DNA of 5,084 nt from an uncultured Jeotgalicoccus sp. (GCA_947631305.1 CANRKV010000125.1:1-5084), one strand, 5' to 3'. Positions 1 through 5,084 are shown, counted from the stretch's first letter. Numbers and translations are program-made. Notes: a model not told the origin generated them from the letters alone.

Positions 1-381
1 TTTAAAGAATATGCTGATATATTTGAGCTGCGACGCGGTTTTTATTGCGGTCAATGTAATAGTTTTGATTTGACTAAAGGCCGTTTTCAGTTGAAGTGCA
101 ATCATTGCGATACTGTAGAAAGCAGTGAAACACACTTATTCAGAGCGATGAATGATTATCAAATTTTATTTCAAAATCATCCGATGACGAGATCAGCACT
201 TTTACATTTTATTGATAATCAGCTAAGTAGAACTACAGTTTACGCAATAATGATGAAACATTGCGATGCTGTTAAGGTTGGAAAGAAAATGACGTATAAA
301 CTTAAAAATAAAGATGCGGTTGAAGTTCTAACGCAAATTAGGAAAACTCAACGGTATAAAGACAAAATTATGAGTACTTGA
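1..381 (+). CDS. NERD-domain (nuclease-related) protein, C-terminal part only
   Basis: The frame is open from the first base, so the gene begins outside the window; 126 codons and a TGA stop are visible. The visible part has a four-cysteine zinc ribbon (C16-G-Q-C19 and C33-N-H-C36, numbered from base 1), followed by a helical, HTH-like tail. This matches my memory of the C-terminal end of Bacilli NERD proteins, where a CxxC...CxxC ribbon is followed by a helix of the 'ALKDYALL' type and an 'SRxxATRLL'-like segment (here LFRAMNDYQILF and LSRTTVYAIMM). The NERD nuclease-like domain itself would lie upstream and cannot be seen, so the name is an inference. The TTG at base 70 is not a credible start, because it would cut the ribbon in half. 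GC is about 33% by hand count, lower than in the genes that follow. The true role of these proteins is poorly known; DNA processing is assumed from the fold. Another zinc-ribbon protein is possible. Confidence 0.6.
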   Translation, partial: FKEYADIFELRRGFYCGQCNSFDLTKGRFQLKCNHCDTVESSETHLFRAMNDYQILFQNHPMTRSALLHFIDNQLSRTTVYAIMMKHCDAVKVGKKMTYKLKNKDAVEVLTQIRKTQRYKDKIMST

Positions 382-412
382 GAGCAATTATAAACATCTG
401 ACAGTGGGCGTG

Positions 413-471
413 AATCTCATCGGACCAGATTGCGATTTGCAGTTGTATGAACGGGTTTACATCGGACCCGT
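413..471. repeat. Twin hairpins carrying a repeated 9-base motif
   Basis: The 9-mer CATCGGACC occurs at 418-426 and 460-468. The first copy is the exact loop of a 5-bp stem (AATCT 413-417 with AGATT 427-431). The second copy overlaps a 6-bp stem (ACGGGT 451-456 with ACCCGT 466-471), with CATCGG in its loop. No T-run follows either hairpin, so they are not typical intrinsic terminators. They lie in the 176-base gap between two convergent genes. The gap could hold a small RNA, a dispersed intergenic repeat or a decayed gene remnant. Function is unknown; the repeat and the stems are directly visible. Confidence 0.35.
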
Positions 472-519
472 CTGAATATAAAACAGTATAATCGCCACAG
501 CAACCATCACCAAACACAC

Positions 520-551
520 AAAAAAAGACCGAAACTCAAAGGTTTCGGTCT
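520..551 (-). terminator. Strong intrinsic terminator after folE2
   Basis: A perfect 10-bp stem (526-535 with 542-551) encloses a 6-base loop. On the minus strand it is followed directly by a run of T residues (complement of A520-A526, the first being in the stem). It begins 6 bases beyond the folE2 TAG stop and so closes the minus-strand cluster. The plus strand has no T-run after the stem, so it is not a good terminator for the incoming gene at 1-381, although the hairpin may slow transcription from that side. Confidence 0.93.
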
Positions 552-557
552 CCGTAA

Positions 558-1436
558 CTATTTCTGATATTTCAAACGGCTGAATGCATCGTGCTGGTGG
601 ATGCTTTCTTCGTTGCGGCATTCGAGTTCGAAGCCTTTAACCCAGTCGAGTTCGACTAAGTCGTATGCGACTAAACGGATCAGGTCTTCAACGAAGCGCG
701 GGTTTTCGTATGCGCGTTCTGTAACCATTTTCTCGTCTGTGCGTTTTAGAATCGGATAGAGCTGACTTGATGCATTGATTTCGAGTACTTCGTATAAGTC
801 TTCCTTATACGTTGCAGGGAGCTCAACACTGTCATCGATATCGATTAAAACTTTAACGTTGCCGCGCTGGTTGTGTGCGCTGTATTCACTGATTTCTTTT
901 GAGCATGGGCACAGTGTAGTAACTTGTGCCGTCATGCCGAATTGTTTGCGTGTAAATGATTTACCGTCAAATGCTGCTGAGTAGATAACATCTGCGTTGG
1001 CAATAGCGTTCAGACCTGTACCCGGCGATGGTTTGTTAAAGAACCATTTACCGTCGACAGTTAATTCTGCTGAGTTTTGATCCATGCGGCCGCGAAGTTT
1101 CGACAGGAGTTCTTTTAACGTATCGAAATCGAGCGGTACGCCGCCGTTATTTACAGTTTCGAGTGATTCGATTAAACGGCTCATGTTGATACCTTTTTCA
1201 TCTTTTTCGAGACTGGTCGCCAGCTCGAAATTCCCAACTGACTGGAAATCACCGATAACTACAGGGTAAGTTAAATTATTAATGCCGACAGAGTCGACTT
1301 CAAAAAGGAAGTCTTTACGTGAGTTTTGTAAATCTGCCATATCTTCTTTATTTTTTGGCTTAGTGCCTTCAACAGGATCTACTGAACCAAAATGTTTAAA
1401 ACGACCTTCTCGCGTCGTCAAGTCAAATTCTTCCAT
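558..1436 (-). CDS. folE2: GTP cyclohydrolase FolE2 (type IB)
   Basis: FolE2 converts GTP to 7,8-dihydroneopterin triphosphate, the first step of tetrahydrofolate synthesis, in the cytosol. The 292-residue product is full length for the family. Diagnostic segments are TLCPCSKEIS (174-183, with C176 and C178) running into EYSAHNQR (184-191), NPRFVED (245-251) and NEESIHQHDA (275-284). These belong to the type IB tunnelling-fold family, not to the zinc-dependent FolE1. From established knowledge, type IB enzymes accept metals other than zinc, and in Bacillus subtilis the gene is induced under zinc limitation through Zur. I see no Zur-like site here, and the gene has no room for its own promoter. 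Its Shine-Dalgarno AAGGAG (complement of 1445-1450) lies 8 bases before the ATG and overlaps the bshB2 stop codon, so translation is probably coupled. It is the last gene of the minus-strand cluster. Confidence 0.96.
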   Translation of the reverse strand: MEEFDLTTREGRFKHFGSVDPVEGTKPKNKEDMADLQNSRKDFLFEVDSVGINNLTYPVVIGDFQSVGNFELATSLEKDEKGINMSRLIESLETVNNGGVPLDFDTLKELLSKLRGRMDQNSAELTVDGKWFFNKPSPGTGLNAIANADVIYSAAFDGKSFTRKQFGMTAQVTTLCPCSKEISEYSAHNQRGNVKVLIDIDDSVELPATYKEDLYEVLEINASSQLYPILKRTDEKMVTERAYENPRFVEDLIRLVAYDLVELDWVKGFELECRNEESIHQHDAFSRLKYQK

Positions 1437-1448
1437 TTATAATGCTCC

Positions 1449-2123
1449 TTAGTCAATTTCGTAACTGTAAAAGTTCTCGTATCTCATCCATCGGTTCCGT
1501 GCATCGTCGCCCTGCTGTGTATCCGCCGCAAGGTCTTCGAGCAATTTGCCGGTTTGTGAACGATGGGCTGCCATGACATCAAGTTTCCGATCGGTAAAGC
1601 CGTCAATATCGATGACGATATCCGGTTCGCCGAGATCATCGAAAGTACGGTTATCAAAGGCAACAAGCTGAAGTGCCGGACGTTTATCTTTCGGCATATC
1701 AGCCAGGGATTCTATAACAGCATCTGCAGTGGCCTCGTGATCGGGGTGTACTGAGTAGCCGGGATAGAACGTAATAATTCGTGTTGGCTGAAGTTCTTCG
1801 ATTAAATCGGTAATAACGCCTTTTAGTTTACCATGTTCTTCGAACTCGAGAGTCTTGTCTCTGAATCCGAGCAGGCGGAGATCATCAATGCCCATAATAC
1901 GTGCTGATTCTTCGACTTCGGCTTTACGGATTGAGTGCAGCGACTCGCGTGTTGCAAACGGCGGGTAGCCGAGGTTCCGGCCCATATCGCCGAATGTCAG
2001 GCATGCATAAGTGACAGGCACTTTTTTCTCTCTGTATTTCATTATTGTTCCGCTGACACCGAATGCTTCATCATCGGGGTGCGGGAAAACAACAAGAACG
2101 TGATTTTCCTGTGAAAAATCCAT
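1449..2123 (-). CDS. bshB2: Bacillithiol biosynthesis deacetylase BshB2
   Basis: BshB2 is a cytosolic zinc deacetylase of the LmbE/PIG-L family. It removes the acetyl group from GlcNAc-malate to give GlcN-malate, the second step in making bacillithiol, the main low-molecular-weight thiol of these bacteria; relatives also cleave bacillithiol S-conjugates. The 224-residue protein has the family signature PHPDDE at 14-19 (H15 and D18 as expected zinc ligands, D17 as expected general base), HPDH at 126-129 (H129 as third ligand), and the conserved AHRSQT at 186-191. Assignment to BshB2 rather than BshB1 rests on its sequence and on the yojF gene directly upstream, the same pair as in B. subtilis. 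The start is supported by AGGAGG (complement of 2131-2136), 7 bases before the ATG. This site overlaps the yojF TAG stop, so translation is likely coupled. Only 12 bases separate it from folE2. Confidence 0.95.
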   Translation of the reverse strand: MDFSQENHVLVVFPHPDDEAFGVSGTIMKYREKKVPVTYACLTFGDMGRNLGYPPFATRESLHSIRKAEVEESARIMGIDDLRLLGFRDKTLEFEEHGKLKGVITDLIEELQPTRIITFYPGYSVHPDHEATADAVIESLADMPKDKRPALQLVAFDNRTFDDLGEPDIVIDIDGFTDRKLDVMAAHRSQTGKLLEDLAADTQQGDDARNRWMRYENFYSYEID

Positions 2124-2134
2124 GTGATTTCCTC

Positions 2135-2503
2135 CTACTTAAAGAATGGTTGTGTTGAAATTTCAAGTGCCGAAGCGAGCTTGCCCTCAGCATTAAAGCC
2201 GTGCATGATAAACTCCCCGTTTTCGCCTTCGATATAATGCGTTAAACCGAGAACATAAACCCAGCCGCCATTGTCGAGCTTTAATCCGACGCGGTGCTCT
2301 TTTGAGCGGTTGCCGCCGCGGATTGTCGCGTGAATGAATTCCACCTGAATATTGCGGAGGAATGTACCGGCGTTAAAGACGTTATCATCCAAATGACTGG
2401 CATACATGCCGCTTGTAATTTCAACGTGTAAGTAGACTGGTGTATTTTCGAATCCTGTTAAGACTTTTTGGACATCCTGCTTTACTATTTTTTTCATTTC
2501 CAT
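2135..2503 (-). CDS. yojF: YojF family protein (DUF1806)
   Basis: This encodes a 122-residue soluble protein of the YojF/DUF1806 family, whose members are about this length. The recognisable family core runs from VYLHVEITSGMYASH (23-37) through AGTFLRN (45-51) to a WVYVLGLTHY segment (81-90). The biochemical function is not established. Its constant position just upstream of bshB2 suggests a role linked to bacillithiol, but that is inference from context. The reading frame is open 18 codons further upstream, to an ATG at 2555-2557, but I chose the ATG at 2501-2503: it has a proper AGGAG site 10 bases before it, and family members begin near the following MKKIVKQDV stretch. The longer form would start inside the terminator hairpin behind pdxK. 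There is no signal peptide or membrane segment. The stop codon forms part of the ribosome binding site of bshB2. Confidence 0.9.
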   Translation of the reverse strand: MEMKKIVKQDVQKVLTGFENTPVYLHVEITSGMYASHLDDNVFNAGTFLRNIQVEFIHATIRGGNRSKEHRVGLKLDNGGWVYVLGLTHYIEGENGEFIMHGFNAEGKLASALEISTQPFFK

Positions 2504-2513
2504 GAACAGAAAA

Positions 2514-2520
2514 CTCCTAT
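2514..2520 (-). promoter_or_regulatory. Ribosome binding site that sets the yojF start
   Basis: On the minus strand this reads ATAGGAG, with AGGAG ending 10 bases before the ATG at 2501-2503. No comparable site precedes the upstream in-frame ATG at 2555-2557. This decides for the 122-residue protein over a 140-residue one. Confidence 0.75.
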
Positions 2521-2525
2521 ATTCA

Positions 2526-2537
2526 TAATATCTATTA
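2526..2537. promoter_or_regulatory. Short palindrome upstream of yojF, possible operator
   Basis: TAATA and TATTA arms are separated by two bases (TAATA-TC-TATTA on the plus strand). The palindrome sits between the pdxK terminator hairpin and the yojF ribosome binding site, where an operator would be expected if yojF had its own promoter. It does not fit the Zur or PerR consensus well. The surroundings are AT-rich, so chance is a fair explanation. Confidence 0.2.
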
Positions 2538-2543
2538 CACATT

Positions 2544-2567
2544 AAAAGAGATAGCAAGCTATCTCTT
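2544..2567 (-). terminator. Hairpin terminator overlapping the pdxK stop codon
   Basis: A perfect inverted repeat (AAGAGATAGC at 2546-2555, GCTATCTCTT at 2558-2567) starts within the TAA stop of pdxK. On the minus strand the stem ends in a run of only four T residues, two of them outside the stem, so termination is probably partial. It may lower, rather than abolish, read-through into yojF-bshB2-folE2. No convincing separate promoter lies in the 41 bases between it and the yojF start. Confidence 0.65.
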
Positions 2568-3399
2568 AGTTCAATACTTTATCTACAACTTCGATTTTTT
2601 CGACTGAATTATACGCACCGTGTCTGACAACGCCGACATGCTCGTTCATCTGCCAGCCATTTTTAATTGCGCTGGTAACGAAAGCCTTCGCAAGCTGAAC
2701 AGCTTCAAGCGGCTCTTTGCCATTTGCGAGGTTGGCTGCGATCGATGCGGCGAATGTACAGCCTGCACCGTGGTTAAATGCAGTATCGAATTTCTTAGAT
2801 TCAAGAAGATGAAGTTCACTGCCATCGTAAAATACGTCGATAGCCGAATCGCCTTCGATGCCCGTGCCGCCTTTAACGACAACGTAGTTTGCACCTTTAG
2901 CGTGAATTAATTTAGCCGCTTCTTTAATTTCATCAAGCGTTCGCGGTGTTTTAACGCCCGCAAGATGTCCTGCTTCAACTAAATTCGGTGTCACAACCGT
3001 TGCATGCGGAATCAGGTTTTCAATCATTGATTCAACAAGCCCCGGGTTTAAAACTTCATCGTCACCTTTACAGACCATGACCGGGTCAACGACGAAATGT
3101 TTCGCGTTTGAGTTTAAAAATGCTTCCTTCGAAAGTTCTACAACTTCTTCTGAAGGCAGCATACCCGTTTTAATTACATCGGGATTTAAAGTTAATGCTG
3201 TTTCGAGCTGGTTTTTAACATCTTCTATTGGGATCGGGCTCACGCGGTGAGACCAAGTTGATGGTTCCATAGATACTACAGTTGTTAATACACTGAAGCC
3301 GTATGTTTCGTGCTCCTGGAAAGCTTTTAAATCTGCTGCGATTCCAGCGCCTCCGCTCACATCTGTACCGGCTATAGTTAACGTTCTTGCAAGTGCCAT
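2566..3399 (-). CDS. pdxK: Pyridoxal kinase PdxK, dual-cysteine ThiD-like type
   Basis: This ribokinase-fold enzyme phosphorylates pyridoxal or related B6 vitamers to feed the pyridoxal 5'-phosphate pool. It is often annotated as ThiD (hydroxymethylpyrimidine kinase) because of sequence similarity. The 277-residue protein has the N-terminal substrate segment GTDVSGGAGIAADLK (11-25), the lid segment DPVMVCKGDDEVLNPG (105-120), VTPNLVEAG (136-144) and the anion-hole motif NHGAGCTF (209-216). C110 in the lid and C214 in the GAGC motif match, as I recall, the paired cysteines of the Staphylococcus aureus PdxK, shown to hold pyridoxal through a hemithioacetal. That favours pyridoxal kinase over a pure thiamin-pathway ThiD, though dual activity remains possible. 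The ATG is preceded at 7 bases by AGGGGG (complement of 3407-3412). No thiamin riboswitch fits in the short upstream region. It is divergent from ung and precedes yojF. Confidence 0.88.
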   Translation of the reverse strand: MALARTLTIAGTDVSGGAGIAADLKAFQEHETYGFSVLTTVVSMEPSTWSHRVSPIPIEDVKNQLETALTLNPDVIKTGMLPSEEVVELSKEAFLNSNAKHFVVDPVMVCKGDDEVLNPGLVESMIENLIPHATVVTPNLVEAGHLAGVKTPRTLDEIKEAAKLIHAKGANYVVVKGGTGIEGDSAIDVFYDGSELHLLESKKFDTAFNHGAGCTFAASIAANLANGKEPLEAVQLAKAFVTSAIKNGWQMNEHVGVVRHGAYNSVEKIEVVDKVLN

Positions 3400-3434
3400 A
3401 ATATTGCCCCCTAATTCTACTGATAGATATTGTC

Positions 3435-3463
3435 ATTTTACTATAATTAGCCGTGTAATTCTA
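3435..3463 (-). promoter_or_regulatory. Candidate sigma-A promoter for pdxK
   Basis: On the minus strand, TAAAAT (complement of 3435-3440) is a five-of-six match to the -10 box. A weak TAGAAT (complement of 3458-3463) lies 17 bases upstream as a -35 box. The position fits a short leader ahead of the pdxK ribosome binding site. TATAGT, just upstream and overlapping, is an alternative -10 box. The -35 box overlaps that of the ung promoter on the other strand. Confidence 0.4.
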
Positions 3464-3490
3464 GAGCATTGCTTACAACGATGATATAAT
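3462..3490 (+). promoter_or_regulatory. Extended -10 promoter for ung
   Basis: A perfect TATAAT at 3485-3490 is preceded by TGA at 3482-3484, giving an extended -10 element (TGnTATAAT). The -35 candidate TAGAGC at 3462-3467 lies 17 bases upstream and is weak, as is usual for extended -10 promoters. The expected start, near 3497, leaves a leader of roughly 23 bases containing GGAGGTG at 3504-3510. Confidence 0.7.
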
Positions 3491-3519
3491 GAAATTTCAG
3501 TATGGAGGTGCGTTAAAAA

Positions 3520-4185
3520 ATGGCTCATTTAAACTGGGAAGAAATCTTCCGGGACATTACAAATAATCACGATTTTACGACGATGAGACAGACGTTAAAT
3601 AAACGCTACAGAAACGGTGAAGTATATCCGCCTGAAGAACAGGTGTACACTGCATTTGAATTAACGCCGTTCAACGGTATTAAAGCCGTAGTTTTGGGAC
3701 AGGATCCGTATCACGGGAAAGGCCAGTCACACGGGCTCGCATTTTCAGTGAATGAAGGTATTAAAATTCCGCCGTCACTCAGAAATATATATAAGGAACT
3801 TGAAAGCGACCTCGGAATTGTGAGAACGACCGGCAATTTATCAGACTGGGCGCGCGAAGGTGTCTTATTATTAAACACAGTACTGACAGTGGATGCAGGC
3901 GATGCAAACTCGCACCGGGGACTTGGCTGGGAGCAGTTTACGGATGATATAATCCGCACGATTTCTGAAAATCACGAGCATGTGGTTTTTATCCTGTGGG
4001 GGAAACCGGCACAGCAGAAAATTAAATTAATCGATACAGATAAGCATAAAATTATTACGTCGGTGCACCCGAGTCCCTTATCATCTTACAGAGGCTTCTT
4101 CGGGTCGAAACCGTTCAGCCAGACAAATGACTATTTGGAATCGGTCGGACGCGGTGCAATAGATTGGAGCGAACAGCATGAATAA
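3520..4185 (+). CDS. ung: Uracil-DNA glycosylase (family 1)
   Basis: Ung removes uracil from DNA, arising from cytosine deamination or dUTP incorporation, and so starts base excision repair. The 221-residue protein has the expected length and all main motifs of family 1: the water-activating GQDPYHG at 60-66 (catalytic D62), AFS with the stacking F at 74-76, LLLNTVLTV at 116-124 (uracil-reading N119), and the minor-groove loop HPSPLS at 183-188 (H183). No key residue is missing. The ATG is preceded by GGAGGTG at 3504-3510, a strong if slightly distant site. It is the first gene of a plus-strand group and has its own promoter. Its last codons overlap the next gene by 8 bases (4178-4185), suggesting coupled translation. 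The surroundings are those of a chromosomal gene, not a phage copy. Confidence 0.98.
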   Translation: MAHLNWEEIFRDITNNHDFTTMRQTLNKRYRNGEVYPPEEQVYTAFELTPFNGIKAVVLGQDPYHGKGQSHGLAFSVNEGIKIPPSLRNIYKELESDLGIVRTTGNLSDWAREGVLLLNTVLTVDAGDANSHRGLGWEQFTDDIIRTISENHEHVVFILWGKPAQQKIKLIDTDKHKIITSVHPSPLSSYRGFFGSKPFSQTNDYLESVGRGAIDWSEQHE

Positions 4186-4420
4186 GCGGATTGCTGCGGA
4201 GTTAAAAAACGAACTGAGCTTTATAGAAGCGGGCATCGATGTGGAAAAGCATGCTTATGCTATGCAGAGGCTGCTTGAGCTGCTGTCAGATTCACACGAT
4301 AAAGACCCGGTGACGGAAACTAAATTAGAAGAAAATGTGACAATACACCGTGCCCCTATTGCAAAAACTGCGGCAGACGAGGATGATGACGGTAACGGCA
4401 AAGATATTTTTGATTTTTAA
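4178..4420 (+). CDS. YwdI-like small protein (DUF5327 family)
   Basis: This is an 80-residue soluble protein. The first 40 residues should form amphipathic helix (KNELSFIEAGIDVEKHAYAMQRLLELL). A polar linker follows, then an acidic patch (DEDDD, 67-71) and a C-terminal IFDF at 77-80. The helical start, acidic tail and final hydrophobic tetrapeptide match my recollection of YwdI/DUF5327 proteins, and in B. subtilis ywdI also follows ung. Function is unknown. A short conserved tail such as IFDF could dock onto a partner, but that is speculation. The start codon lies inside the ung reading frame, with GGAG at 4166-4169 eight bases before it. Family assignment is from memory and context. Confidence 0.75.
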   Translation: MNKRIAAELKNELSFIEAGIDVEKHAYAMQRLLELLSDSHDKDPVTETKLEENVTIHRAPIAKTAADEDDDGNGKDIFDF

Positions 4421-4438
4421 TGGAGGTCGTTTCACTTA

Positions 4439-4705
4439 ATGTTAGTATTCATCATCGTTGGTACAGCGTTTTTCATTCTGTCGTTTGTGCTCGGCAGGTA
4501 TAGAGAAAAGTTGCGTGAAGAACATAAAGAACCATGGAATAAAGCGCTGAAATATATCAGGTATATTTCATTGGCACTGCTGTTCGCAGGTCTCGTGTAT
4601 GTGCCTCAGGTTCAAATATTAAAGTTCGGCGGATGGCTGCTGATTTTTAGTCTTATACTTTATTCAAGTTCGCTGTATCTTATTTTTATTAAAAACAGAA
4701 ATTAA
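4439..4705 (+). CDS. Small three-helix membrane protein, function unknown
   Basis: This is an 88-residue hydrophobic protein that I do not recognise with confidence. Three membrane segments can be read, at about 1-19, 40-56 and 64-84. A charged loop (RYREKLREEHKEPWNKALKY, 20-39) lies between the first two, and the tail KNRN is basic. If the positive-inside rule holds, both the first loop and the tail would face the cytosol, which fits three helices with an extracellular N-terminus. The first helix begins at residue 1, so there is no cleavable signal peptide. GGAGG at 4422-4426 stands 12 bases before the ATG, slightly far but clear. It sits 18 bases after the YwdI-like gene and 19 bases before the DUF423 gene, so it is probably in one transcript with ung. 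The coding frame is well supported by its spacing, ribosome site and neighbours. Confidence 0.8.
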   Translation: MLVFIIVGTAFFILSFVLGRYREKLREEHKEPWNKALKYIRYISLALLFAGLVYVPQVQILKFGGWLLIFSLILYSSSLYLIFIKNRN

Positions 4706-4724
4706 AGCGGGGTAAATTAATCAC

Positions 4725-5084
4725 ATGAAATTATTTATTATATTAGGTGCAGTCAATGCATTTATTGCAGTCGCATGCGGCGCATTCGGTGCGCATTTAC
4801 TGGAAGGCAAACTCAGTGAACACTACCTTGGTGTGTGGGAAACTGCAGTTAAGTATCAGTTCTACCATGCCCTTGGACTTATTGCGATCGGAATTTTAAT
4901 TCAGGTTACAGGCGCACAATTCCTAGTAGCAGCCGGATGGTTCATGACAGCAGGAATCGTCTTCTTTACAGGATCGCTTATGGTGCTGGCAATCTCAGGC
5001 ATTTCAATCCTTGGTGCAGTAACACCGATTGGCGGATTAATGTTCTTAATCAGCTGGGCGCTCGTTATTATCGGAATCGCAAAA
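4725..5084 (+). CDS. DUF423 family membrane protein, 3' end cut off
   Basis: The ATG at 4725 opens a frame that runs 120 codons to the window edge without a stop. DUF423 proteins are about 120-125 residues long, so only a few residues are missing. Family features are visible in order: GAFGAH (19-24), WETAVKYQFYHALGL (38-52), FTGSLMVLAISG (81-92), and LGAVTPIGGLMFLISWALV (96-114). Four membrane helices are expected, at about 3-22, 46-62, 66-90 and 98-119. The protein belongs to the inner-membrane YgdD/YwdK group, whose biochemical role is not established. The ribosome site is weak (GGGGT at 4709-4713, 11 bases before the start), so translation may lean on the upstream genes. It is the fourth gene of the apparent ung transcript. 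In B. subtilis the family member ywdK is also in the ung neighbourhood. Confidence 0.9.
   Translation, partial: MKLFIILGAVNAFIAVACGAFGAHLLEGKLSEHYLGVWETAVKYQFYHALGLIAIGILIQVTGAQFLVAAGWFMTAGIVFFTGSLMVLAISGISILGAVTPIGGLMFLISWALVIIGIAK

Noticed and set aside
413..471. GGA-bearing hairpin loops as CsrA/RsmE binding sites.
   Set aside because: CsrA in Gram-positives is tied to flagellated species, and this looks like a non-motile staphylococcal relative. The loops also lack the wider ANGGA context.
374..475. A 33-codon open stretch in frame 2 after the partial gene, with GTG codons at 404 and 410 and a repeated Ile-Gly-Pro.
   Set aside because: No ribosome binding site precedes either GTG, a stretch this long without a stop is not unusual by chance, and the Ile-Gly-Pro repeat only reflects the DNA repeat. 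The opposite strand reads equally protein-like.
775..984. Plus-strand open frames within folE2 (also 1084-1269), and similar frames inside bshB2, pdxK and ung.
   Set aside because: They lie wholly within well-supported genes on the other strand or frame, lack ribosome sites and have no family resemblance.
2526..2537. A Zur or PerR box controlling yojF-bshB2-folE2.
   Set aside because: The palindrome has TAATA arms with a two-base centre and does not show the longer conserved arms of either regulator's site.
2529..2557. A sigma-A promoter for yojF with TTGCTA (complement of 2552-2557) and TAGATA (complement of 2529-2534), 17 bases apart.
   Set aside because: The -10 box matches only three of six positions and the -35 box lies inside the terminator hairpin. 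It is too weak to list as a promoter.
3400..3519. A thiamin (TPP) riboswitch ahead of the ThiD-like gene.
   Set aside because: The leader from the likely promoter to the start codon is only a few tens of bases, too short for a TPP aptamer, and no aptamer motifs are visible.
3520..4185. Ung as part of a phage or defence island.
   Set aside because: Its full motif set, housekeeping promoter, and neighbours shared with Bacillus chromosomes point to the normal cellular gene.

Overview
The window reads as ordinary core chromosome of a low-to-mid GC Firmicute in the Bacilli. It is most likely a member of the Staphylococcaceae, perhaps a Jeotgalicoccus, Salinicoccus or Macrococcus relative. The reasons are the gene set and order (folE2, bshB2, yojF and a dual-cysteine PdxK beside ung, a YwdI-like gene and a DUF423 gene), bacillithiol synthesis, strong GGAGG-type ribosome binding sites, and proteins that look staphylococcal. 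The genus is an inference from remembered protein sequences; no search was run.

Layout. (1) Bases 1-381, plus strand: the 3' end of an AT-rich gene, probably a NERD-domain protein of which only the zinc ribbon and C-terminal helical tail are visible. (2) Bases 382-557: a convergent intergenic region with two small hairpins that share a 9-base repeat, then a strong terminator serving the minus strand. (3) Bases 558-3399, minus strand, read from right to left: pdxK, a weak hairpin terminator, then the tightly packed yojF, bshB2 and folE2, in which the ribosome binding sites of bshB2 and folE2 overlap the preceding stop codons. (4) Bases 3400-3519: a divergent promoter region. (5) Bases 3520-5084, plus strand: ung, a YwdI-like gene overlapping it by 8 bases, a small three-helix membrane protein, and a DUF423 membrane protein cut by the window edge.

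Function. The minus-strand group makes small-molecule cofactors: PdxK salvages vitamin B6, BshB2 makes the bacillithiol precursor GlcN-malate, and FolE2 starts tetrahydrofolate synthesis. YojF is a partner of unknown function that travels with BshB2. The plus-strand group starts with uracil excision repair and continues with three small genes of unknown role that appear to share its transcript.

I found no prophage, CRISPR array, insertion sequence, tRNA, riboswitch or convincing new system. The least explained elements are the twin-hairpin repeat at 413-471, the short regulatory gap between pdxK and yojF, and the unassigned membrane protein at 4439-4705.
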